Source of the DNA: Saccharum officinarum
Taxonomy: Eukaryota; Streptophyta; Magnoliopsida; Poales; Poaceae
DNA: 64,000 nt
Assembly: GCA_020631735.1 (NCBI GenBank)
Contig: CM036199.1
Span: 20,377,553 to 20,441,552, forward strand
Direction: 5' to 3'
Made by a program: the position numbers and the translations under genes. Of the stretch, positions 53,692-64,000 are shown piece by piece (the first letter of the stretch is position 1; every line of letters begins with the position of its first letter). The notes below the pieces were generated by a model. The model saw only the letters and a program-made list of their open reading frames with translations, did no database searches and was not told the origin of the DNA.

Positions 53692-56600
53692 ATACTGCTA
53701 AATCTTAACTCTTCTGCTGTTGAATTTCAGCTGGATGTGAGTTCTGCTGTGCGTCTAACTCTGGGATCTCATTGCCATTTCCTGTGTGTGAATACTGATT
53801 ATACCATGCCTGTCCCTGCATATTGTTTCCAAATCCCTATTGCCATTATGTTTTTTCCCCAATTCCATGTGTGGTACTAAGTAGCATCACAATTTGCTAC
53901 TGCAAAGCTTTTCTGTCATGCTTGTATAAGTTGTGTTACTTACAGCTCAATATGCCACCTATTTGTTTTCCACTAGTTTTCTGTCAATCCCGACCTTTTG
54001 TTTATACATCCGGAATTTGCAAGTATTCAAAGTTCAAACAGGGTTCATACGTTTGATTGGCAGAGTTGGAACCCTGTTTAGCTTCAGTGTCCAGAGTGTG
54101 TGCCACATGGTTTCAGACTTTCAGAGTTCGTGAGGCTGAATCATTATCGCTGCACTGCAGAAGTTGTGAACTAGTGATAGGTAGAGGTCACAAGGACCCC
54201 ACGAGGTCATTTCTCGAGCGTTAATGTTAACTGTGATGCTTGCTGCTTGTGTTGGTGTCCCTTGTGCTGCATCTACAACATTCAGTTTGATAGCGATAAG
54301 TCTTCAGAGTTGCTGATACTGTCTTTGATGACTTCATGACTCAGCGTTCGCCAACCTGCGTTCGGAGTAGTTCAAGCATACGCCATGCCTGTTTAGTTTC
54401 CTCACCAGTGTATGAATGAGCTGAACTCTCATAGATTTTTCAAGACAAACCTTTTCGTTGAACCGATTCGGTTTTGAAGTTAGATGTGAAGAGGCGTATC
54501 TGCAGCAACACAAGCCCTGCAGAACGGCATGCGATTTGAAAACCCACAAGAAGTGTGCTCCATCAGATGTGATGTGAAGGCCTCCTGTGGTTCGTGTCCT
54601 GGTGACCGCGAGCGCTGCACCGCTCCGCCTCCAGGCTCCATCTTAGCAGCTCGGATCAAAGACAGAACAAAGCACGTGGCAAATTCCGATGCATATATGC
54701 CAAATTTCTCTGGTCTGACGTTGCTCTACACTTGTCATAATGACTTGTAGAAGCTACATATTCCTAGAGAGAAAGAAGGTGGTCCATGTAAAAAACAAGA
54801 AGGAGAAGAAATAAAGATGAGGTATGATGAAAGGAAAAGTTTATTTGCAAATCATAAATAGTGATAGTTTGCATTATGTAAATAGTAGTCTTAATATTTT
54901 CTAATCTATGTGGATCATTTTATTTATACTAGAACCGCTGAAAGTGCTAGGCTGTGCGCCTCAGGTGCCTCTGGACAGTGATAGCCTCCGCGCGCGCCAG
55001 CCGGCCTCGCCAGTCACCGCGCCAGCATCAGGACAGTGATCGCCTGTGCCTCTAGTGCCGATGCGGATTGCAGGAGTTCGTGTTTATAAGTTTCTACTAC
55101 CCGTGAGCTGATCGATGGAATGCTTGCAAATTCAGCGTGGGACGGAGGAGGTTAGAATGGAAGCCAGCGCACCGCCGAGTGCGGTTACGGATTGGACCGT
55201 CTTCACTTTTCCGCTTGGTGACGGGTGGACCGCAGTCCGCAGGCGACGTTAGTCGGTGGTGTACTGGTGTCTAGGTTGTCAGTTTTGCAATTGAAAAACA
55301 ATTTCTCTCTCTTTTTTCCCCAGGAAGCAAAATGCTGGAGGTACAGCTTGACCATGTATCAACTTATTCAATTACAACATCAGGATGCCATATATTTGAA
55401 ACAGATAAGCAATGCACTTCCACCGTTCCACGATAGAAGTCGTTATAGGATGCGTGTAAATTAACTTTCTCAGCTTTGACTAGTTTCGTAAAAAATGCTT
55501 ATAATATTTATATCTCCAAATAAGATTATTATGAAAGTATATTCAACAATATATCTAATGATACTAATTATGTATTATAAATATTAATATTGTTTTTATA
55601 TAATTAGTCAAAGTTGAAAAAAGCTGACTTCTCGGGAAACGAGAATGACTCATATTTTAGGACAGAGGGAGTACGTACTATATACATAAGGAAATGCTCC
55701 CGCATCCGGATGGACGGACGAATCGGACCATCCCGCCTCGCCTACGTTGTGTGCCGCATGCCCAGCTCGCGCAGCCACCCCCCTCCCCCCAAGTCCCCCT
55801 CTTGTCGCCGATGTGCTCCATCCGCCGGCGAGATGCCCACACCGGACTTCCGCGCCACCGTGAGCCCTCGCCCGGAGTCGCGCCTCCTACTGCAGCTGCA
55901 CTCCATCCGCCGGCAAGATGCCTGCGCCGGACCTCCACGCTGCTGCGAGCTCCATGCGCCACCGCCGACCTCCGCACCGCCACGAGCTCCCTGCGCCGCC
56001 GCCAACCTCCGCGCCGGCGTCGAGCTCCGCAACGACGAGCCTTCATTCATCCGGGTAGCAAGGTGACATTGCGCTAAAAACGCATGTTGCAAACGTATGT
56101 TTTAAGTGTTTCAGAAGTTTCAGAGTTACGTTGCAAGTGTTTTATATCGATGTTGCAAAAGTAGATCGGGATGTGGCACATGTTGCAATGGCTATACACG
56201 TATGTTTCAAATGTTTTATCTATTTTAGACGTATGTTGTAAGTGTTTCATCTGAATGTTGCAAAAATAGATCTGGATGTTGCATATATATATATGCAAGT
56301 ATTTCAAGTGTTTTCATACGTATGTTGTAAGTATTTTTTATCTGGATGTTGCAATGTTTTTAATGGCTACACACGTGTTTTCAAGTTTTTTCTGTAAGCG
56401 TTTCAGCTGATTCAGACGTATGTGGCAAGTGTTTCATCTAAATGTTGCAAAGGTAGATTAGATGTTGCACATGTTGAATATGACCCACTTGCCACCTGCT
56501 GCAGGTGCTAAGGCGCCGAGCGGGCAGACGGTCCTCACGTGCGGTTGGACAGCGCAGAAAACATTCAAGGGCGTGGGCCCACATGGGCACGCAAAACGAG

Positions 56601-57079
56601 TAGGCGCGGGATACGGGATGTGGAGAAACAGGCTAGCACGCGCGGGCTTCCGGACGCGGACGTTGCTTCGGGCATCTCCGATATACATAACCGATAGTTC
56701 GTTGACCACCTCTCCATTTTAATCCAAGCTTCGCCTCCCCTGCCATGTGCCCTGCCCCGGTGAAACTGGCTCACTGCCATGACCGAACCACCCGATCGCC
56801 TACGGAATGCAGAGTTCACTTTCATGCTCGGCCGACGTAGCCACATTGTGCGTCCAGCGTCGATGTACGGCTGGCATCGGGGAAGTGAGACGCCTGGCAT
56901 AACCAACTAGCAAAGCAGGCAGGCAGGCAGAGGCAGAGGCTGGAGGCAGCCACCCACAAAGCTCCCACAGTGCAGAATCCACGAGCAACGCAGAGAACAA
57001 GAGAGCGAGAGCAAGACGAGTCCATAGGCCATATCAAGAGAGAGCGAGAAAGAGTCAGGCCGGGGCCAGAGGCACCACC

Positions 57080-57622
57080 ATGGCCGACGACATCAGCGTC
57101 GGCCAGGCCATCGCCGTCGTGGCCGTGGGCAGCGTCTCCATGCTACTCATCGTCGGCGCGAGCTTCTGGGCCATGGAGGCCTGGCACGCCGGCCGGCTAG
57201 TGCGAGGCTGGCGGTGGCTCCAGGTCATGGCGCTCGGCGGCGTGACGACCCTGCGGCGGCCGCTGAGCTACAACTGTGCCATGTGCCAGTACAGCTTGGA
57301 CGCCCACGAGGAGGTGCGCACCCTCTCCTGCAACCACGTGTTCCACTGCCGCGAGAGCGACAGGTGCAGGGACGGCATCGACAGGTGGCTCATGAAGGAG
57401 AGCATGATCTGCCCCATCTGCCGCAAGACCCCCTTCCCCGTGCTGCCGTGGAAGGCGCGCCCGCCGCCGTCGTCGCCGGCGCCCTCGGGTTCAGCGGAGC
57501 CACCACCAATGCCGGTGTCGTCGTCGTCGGGGTTCGTGGAGCCACCACTGACGCTGCTGGCCCCGGAGTTGGAGGAGCCGCTGCCGTCGTCACCGGGGCT
57601 GGCGGATCCGCTACTACTGTAG
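57080..57622 (+). CDS. RING3 copy 2 (180 aa)
   Basis: Encodes the same 180-residue protein as 37607-38149, with the transmembrane segment, LGGVTTL linker and seven-residue RING insertion. The surrounding 5' and 3' DNA is also essentially unchanged, so no functional difference between the copies can be seen. Confidence 0.8.
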   Translation: MADDISVGQAIAVVAVGSVSMLLIVGASFWAMEAWHAGRLVRGWRWLQVMALGGVTTLRRPLSYNCAMCQYSLDAHEEVRTLSCNHVFHCRESDRCRDGIDRWLMKESMICPICRKTPFPVLPWKARPPPSSPAPSGSAEPPPMPVSSSSGFVEPPLTLLAPELEEPLPSSPGLADPLLL

Positions 57623-60308
57623 TCATCGCAGTAGACATACATGGTCAGGCTTCGATCGATACAATGGCCAACAACCCAGATATGGGGGATAAGTTCTTGA
57701 ATCTTGAGAGAGGTTCTTTCAATGATCTCCTCGTTATTCTGTTTCTAGCATTCTTGGAAACTAATCGAATCCTGCGTGTAATTGTGAATATGCCATGTCG
57801 TCCCTGCTGTCCATGTGGTTTTGTGTATTACGCACATTCCCTGCATTAGTGCATTATTATGCAGACCCTTGTGACAAGCACATTCCGTCATTCCCCCATC
57901 GTTAATCGCCACTGATTTTAATGCATGATGCTCGTTGCGTCCGCTGCTGACTTGCCCTTTCTGACGCTTTTATGCTTTGTTGTTTCTATCCGTGTGTTGC
58001 TTATGCACATTGCACCGTTGTCTCTTGGTAATGTTGGTACGTTGCCTAAGATATTGATGCACACGGAGATATTGTGACGTAAACCGTCAGAAATGCACAT
58101 CGCCGCGTGCCATTTCTAGGCTGCTCCACGTCATTGATGCGTGGCATATTGGCAGGGTGGCTGTACCGTGCATAAGGTCCCGTGGCCTTAGTCTAGACAC
58201 ACAAATGAGTGAAAGTTAACCTTTTTTTTAAAAAAAAGAAGAGTTCTGGCCTATAGATCGCACCCAATAGTCCTTACAATTTTTCAACCCATGCTGACTA
58301 CATTAAAAAAAGATAAGAGCACACCAAATTATACAAAAAAAACAAAAACAAATTCTATTATTGTTTGTCCATGCATTCTTAGCGGAAATATCCAAAACAA
58401 AGCGAGTCTTAGAGCAAGACATATACATCATATTACTGAATAGGAGAAGTCTAACACAGAATAATAATCATCAAACATGACTAGATAACATCATTTTAGA
58501 GAAGCTAATAAAATGTTTTGCATGAGACTAACTAAAATGGAATGAATAGTCGGTTCTAAAACTCTAGCAAAATTAACTTGTAAAAGGTGCGGAATTCAAA
58601 TGGTTGACTACAATATGATTGGACCCCAAGACTCAAAGTCACAACAACACACTACCCCAGAACTCAAAGTCTCAACTATGCCAACACCTTATGTCTAGAT
58701 CAAGATTTGCAATCACAGGGTGACTAGCAAGCAAAAGTAATTTTAAGAATATAAATTGCGCATAACAAAGAAGCTTAAGTGGACAAAACACAATGAATAC
58801 ACTGATTTTTTTTACCTGATCTCGCTGCTCCATAATTAAATAGCTCAATCTCACTAGATTGGTTCTTCACCGAAAGAGCTTGATCTTTAGCATGATTCAG
58901 TAATAAACTTTAACCTCAATTCCATAGTTGCACTTCACTAATCAAGTAAGACGTGCACAAAACTTCTCATAAGCAAAAACACCGCACCTCTCATAATATT
59001 CATGAAAGCATCATTGATTTTACCACCTCCAACTTTTAACAAACAATACTGCTACACCTTCTTCGTGGCATGGTCAGTCGGGTCCATCATGCATCACATT
59101 TTGTCATGGCACACAAGGAGGTGAAGGTCAATGGGGAGCTTGCAAGACAAGTCGGTCGACACAAGTAGAGCGAGAGGGTCACGCATGGTGGTGACCTAGA
59201 CAAAGACGATTTCTTTCCAATGATGCGCCTGAGGCCAAGCAATGCAAGATGCAATGTAGTCATGGTATTGTTTTACACCATATATAGAGGACATACACGA
59301 CAAACCTTAAGGCGTTGACATGAAAAGGTCAGTTGGTGGGATGGATAGACCCAAGGCTGGAACTTCAACCCTAACTTATGGGTTGTTTTTTAATTTATAT
59401 GGCCTTTCTAAAGGAAATACTAGATTGCATCAGATTTTACCTTAGAAGGATCGTTATGCAACTTCTGTGGAGCATGGAAAGAATCCAGAAGTGTTTGGTT
59501 GGCCGCCACCAGCAGCCACAACATCTTGCTATGTTGTTGTTTGGTTGCTTATTTAAATTTGGTTTGCCATAGATTTTTGTACAAACTCCTAGTAGCATTT
59601 TCGCCACACATGTGACGTGAGTGTTTGCCACCACAGTCTATGTCACTGCCATAAACTCTGGCGCTTGGCGTGGTTTGCTGCGGCCTTCGTAGCTAACATT
59701 CTCGGACTTCGGACTGTGGTTCTACACTCCTGCTTCCACTTGTTTTGCTAGCTTTGTGCTTCCTTGATAACAACCAGCCAATGGACTGAGCTCCATAATC
59801 AGCCCATGGATCCAACTAGGGTAAGTATTGGAGTAAAATTTTCTTTAGCAAGTGTGGATTTGGATTGGATTTAGCAAAATTTTCTTTAGTAAGAGTTTTG
59901 TTCATATCTTTCTTCTCCTCCAAGTCATACTTGATCAAGCTCTTGTCAGTTGTATGTCGTGACTTGTGGTTGGAAGCGTCGCCGCGATTGTCGTGACTTG
60001 TGGTTGGAAGCGTCGCCGCGATTGTCAGTTGTATGTCGTGACTTGTGGTTGGAAGCGTCGCCGCGAGTTTCAGGCTTTCAGCGATACCAGCCGTGCGAAA
60101 CGGCGTGCGAGACCCACCGAAAAAGGCACCATTTGACCTTCGCAAAATCCATTTCGAGTTTTCGACTTGAAAGACGGCGCGCGACTAGTCCACTCTCCAT
60201 CCCTTCCCCAGTTCCCCCACCTCCAGGGTCCAGGCTCCAGCAACTCCGATCCGCGCACAAGGCAACAAGAAAATCCCCATCCCCGTCCAGTTCCAAACCC
60301 CAACTCAA

Positions 60309-63300
60309 ATGCTCGCTTGGACTGCCACCGCCGCCTCCACTTCGTCCCACTCCAATCCTTATCGCCCCACCTCCGCGCGCCCCCGCCTACGTCCGGTCCT
60401 CGCGATGGCGGGCTGCGACGACCCCCGCGCAGCGCCCGCCAGGTCGGTCGCCGTCATCGGCGCCGGGGTCAGGTGAGCGAGCGCCCTTTCACTCTCCGAG
60501 CCTCGGGTGTGAGTATTTTGGTATGTATTTGTGCCTTCGAGGCGTTTGATGAAATGGTGCTGGGGTGGGGTGCTCTGTGCCTTTTTGCAGCGGGCTCGCG
60601 GCGGCGTACAGGCTCAGGAAGAGCGGCGTGAACGTGACGGTGTTCGAGGCGGCCGACAGGGCGGGAGGAAAGATACGGACCAATTCCGAGGGCGGGTTTC
60701 TCTGGGATGAAGGAGCTAACACCATGGTGAGAGCATTTCGGTTCTGCTGACAATTTGATTGCTTCAGTTGTGCCATTCTGCATAGCTGCTTGCATCCGCG
60801 TGACTTTGATTGTGCCATTAGGCAGTAGTCAGTAAGGTGACCCAATTGAACAACCTCCTTGTTTTGTGTGTAGATTGGTTATAAGGCCAGCAGCAGTGGC
60901 GGAGCTGGCAAAAATCTGCGCTTAGGGCCAGTATCTAAGTGCCTAAGCAACCTATAATAGACCCACATACCGAATTATAATTCACAAAAGCAATGGATAA
61001 AATACGTAATTTAGAAGATATCTCAATTCTCAATTCAACTCACGATTATGCAACAAACATGATAAAAATATGATGTTGTACAAAATAAGTATCTAATTAT
61101 GTACCATTATGTGATTCATCCATGCCTATCATATCATCTACATTAGCAAGTGAACTTGAACCTATACACGAAGTTTGAACATTTAAAATCAGTAGGGGAT
61201 GCAATATAAAACTAAAATTTATTAGTGAACAAAAATGGATAACAGGGAACATAACATACTGGAGAATAAAATGGAGTATTAGTTCTTTTCATTGTGTAAT
61301 TCTAGTAGAAGTCTACAAATTGCAGCATAAATAACTCATGAATTCAATTTGTTCAATTGAAAATTTGAAATAGAGAGGATTGGACCTGAACGTAGAGTTT
61401 GTCTAATTGGGGGAAATCAGGAGGAAATGAGGAATGAAACACTGCCTTCATTACTTGTTTGGCTTCCACCTGCAGCATTGCACACCAGCAGTACAGCACC
61501 GGGAGACCACCTCTCTGCATCTCCTGCACTGCTGGACCAGGCGACCGGCACCACAGGACCCATTCGTTTGCAGCCTCGCTGGGCATTGGTGGAGCTGGTG
61601 TCTAGGTCTGGCCTCTAGGTGCTGTGTCCAGGTTGGGGTGGCACTATTAAAGGTCCAGCCACGTCGCCTCTAGGGTTAGCTAGCGCCCGGCTAGTGGGAG
61701 TGACCGAGGGAGGGACTGTGAGAGCCGAGCAAGTGGGTGGTGGGCAAAACATGCACCTGGGCGAACCACGACCGGCCTATCTGCTTGAATTAGCAATAGC
61801 ATGTGACTTGATGACTCGGCTTATAACTGATGGACTTCTATTGCTATGCTAGGCCACACCTCAGACCAATTTATAGGAAACCTGACCATGGTTTTTGAGG
61901 CGTCGCCTAGGCGTTGAGGCGTACCCCAGGCGCTGCAGGACAACACAGGGTTTTAGTTACGCGACATCGCCTAGGCGTCCAGGCGTACCCCCAGCGCCAC
62001 AGGATGTCGCAAAGCCTCAAAAACCATGAACATGACTAGGCCTAGAATTAATGAGGGTATAAGAGAGGTTTTGGGCCCACGCCTAGGGCCATGGCCCTAG
62101 TGGCCCGAGGCATGTATCCACCCGTGGCTAACAGATTAGTGGATGAGGTTACTTGATTTTTTGCCTGCAGACAGAAGGTGAATTGGAGGCCAGTAGACTG
62201 ATTGATGATCTCGGTCTACAAGACAAACAGCAGTATGTATGTGCAAATGTTGCCCACGAAGCATTCCTTGTTTTTTAATGATGTCTTTGATCTGTTTCCA
62301 TTTCATTTAGCTGATGGTTCAATATCTGTTTCAGCCTAACTCCCAACACAAGCGTTACATTGTCAAAGACGGAGCACCAGCACTGGTAAAAGGGCTTTGA
62401 TGTAATCATGCTTGTCTCTCTTTTCTTCCTGTATTCTGCCTCACCTTTGAATGTCCTGCCTTTTGGTCTCATAAGATTCCTTCGGATCCCATTTCGCTAA
62501 TGAAAAGCAGTGTTCTTTCTACAAAATCAAAGGTATGTTCAGGCATTGAGTACAAACTGTTGACTAACAAAATATCATAACATTGCTAGTATCAATGCTT
62601 ACCACCATTAATTGAAGTAGTTACTTTGAGTTAACTACTTGATAAATTCTTATATTCCTTCGTTTTTTTACTTCAAGCTGTGCATTTATAATTTTTGGTG
62701 ATTATGTCATTTTGTTTTAACTGAATTATGTTTTATCTTTGGCTCTTTGCAGATTGAGTTATTTTTTGAACCATTTCTCTACAAGAAAGCTAACACAAGA
62801 AACTCTGGAAAAGTGTCTGATGAGCATTTGAGTGAGAGGTGAACCTTCATACTCTTCATGTCTTGCATTGATATGAAATTTAAAATTGCAATCATATATC
62901 AATATATCATACTAGTATTATTTTCTTTAAGTAAGTCTTGAGCTATATATCTTATACCTATTGTTTCCTCAGTATTCTCAAATTCTGAATATCAGTATAT
63001 TATGGTATCCCATATATTATACACCATTGCAATATTTTCTTTTGAGTGTGGAGATGATAGAATTATCATGTTTGAAAACATTTGCAGTGTTGGGAGCTTC
63101 TTTGAACGCCACTTTGGAAGAGAAGTGAGTTATCTTTTCTGGAAGGAACTATGGATCAATGACTGAAAGTTAACAGCTTCAGTCAACATCAGAATGAGCC
63201 ATGGCTAAGAACATGTAAATTTCTTACAGGTTGTTGACTATCTTATTGATCCATTTGTAGCTGGAACAAGTGCAGGAGATCCAGAGTTACTATCTGTGAG

Positions 63301-63555
63301 TTGCTATGCTCTTTCATATTTTTTTTGGCGTTTATGGATTTTAGATATGCATATTGCTTTGTATTCTCACAGTAAATTGTTTATATAACTAATTATGCAT
63401 AACAGTACATGTGCCTGATTGTCCTTTTATCGCAAAAAATCGTCAGCCTATATGATCAGTCTGATCAGATCATTAACTTCTATGTTGGTTTGAGCAATTG
63501 TTTGTTTTGTGCAGATTCGTCATGTATTCCCAGCATTGTGGAATTTGGAAAGAAA
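60309..63555 (+). CDS. PPO2: Protoporphyrinogen oxidase, PPO2 type, copy 2 (exons 1-9, runs off window)
   Basis: Exons: 60309-60472, 60591-60726, 62171-62236, 62335-62385, 62476-62532, 62753-62838, 63088-63124, 63230-63295, 63515-63555; intron 9 continues past 64000. All splice sites and both in-frame ATGs (60309 and 60405) are kept. The coding difference noticed by eye in exon 2 (CTG to CTC, Leu) is silent. Exon 8 reads GTSAGDPE at the place corresponding to the Gly210 region of Amaranthus PPO2. Exons 10-17, including the one with the lesion in copy 1, are outside the window, so integrity cannot be judged. Confidence 0.85.
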
Positions 63556-64000
63556 GTAAGTTGCATGCCAATTTTCTTGCTTATTGCTTTAGTTTGTTTT
63601 TATTGTTTCTCTTCTTTATCTAGTATTGCTTTATGTTGTTTTTAGTGCCTTCAGTTGTCCTGTTCATATTCTTCCTTTTGCTATCTCATTTCTTTCTGTG
63701 CATTCTTATGTTAACACTAGCATACTGTTGTACAATATTATCATATCAGTTTGAAATTGTTGTGATCTTTCAAGCCAGCATTTTATGATATTACCATCAA
63801 TCTTAGTTTCTCATATCTTTCTTTAAGTAGCTACTTTACCTTTTGATTTTCTGTTAAGAGTTTCATGAATTGGGCACCGGCAGATGAACACCTGTGAATG
63901 CTGCATTGCTGCTTCCTGTTTGCACCAGATTCGCCTTCCTTTTCTTTTTATCATTTTTTCTGATGACCTAGTGCTATTTTTCCTTGAAATTTAAAATTCA

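Larger units (their letters stand above)
53692..64000. repeat. Duplicated 10-kb block, copy 2
   Basis: Near-identical to 34219-44606, including the RING2 downstream tail, MITE (55415-55673), ATGTTGC array, RING3, intergenic DNA, minisatellite and PPO2 exons 1-9 with introns. Runs off the window in PPO2 intron 9. Confidence 0.95.

Noticed and set aside
53578..53880. Open frame running through the N gap
   Set aside because: It reads through unknown bases, and its right part is the non-coding RING2 downstream tail already seen at 34219-34406.

Overview
The window is nuclear DNA of a grass, most likely an Andropogoneae species (sorghum, sugarcane, Miscanthus or maize relatives). The signs are GC-rich first exons, GT-AG introns, dense Ty1-copia elements, Stowaway-type MITEs, a LINE, tRNA-derived SINEs, and a 17-exon protoporphyrinogen oxidase gene very close to the maize and sorghum mitochondrial type (PPO2). 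Genus is inference. A 100-N assembly gap lies at 53592-53691.

Region 1-15119 is a stack of nested Ty1-copia elements, all on the minus strand. Element A (5' LTR 14996-15119) carries decayed pol. Its RNase H region was hit twice: by a large SIRE-type element now reduced to a solo LTR (D, 9027-11251, near-perfect 5-bp duplication), and 47 bp away by short-LTR element B (5' LTR 8865-8979). SIRE-type element C (5' LTR 5786-8134) then inserted into B. C has a broken gag and no recognisable pol. Both SIRE-type LTRs carry clustered palindromes just upstream of their TATA box.

Region 15120-19500 is mostly non-genic, with a tRNA-derived SINE (17235-17374) and MITE pieces.

Region 19500-38150 is a tandem family of short membrane-anchored RING proteins: RING1 (19705-20319, intact), RING2 (23135, frameshifted) and RING3 (37607-38149, intact). 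All share one transmembrane segment, an LGGVTTL linker and a RING with unusual spacing. The area downstream of RING2 was opened by a copia element (E3, 23782-28968) and a LINE lacking endonuclease and reverse transcriptase (29503-33563, 14-bp target duplication).

Region 38150-47300 holds intergenic DNA and PPO2 copy 1 (40836-47300). Exon 16 lacks one base compared with the expected reading frame. Region 47301-53591 is gene-free: four related TIR MITEs, Stowaway remnants and a probable gypsy LTR remnant.

After the gap, 53692-64000 repeats 34219-44606 almost exactly, including RING3 and PPO2 exons 1-9. This is either a very recent tandem duplication or two haplotypes placed side by side by the assembler. 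The window cannot tell which. No operon-like cooperation is implied: PPO2 acts in tetrapyrrole synthesis, and the RING proteins are predicted membrane E3 ligases of unknown target.
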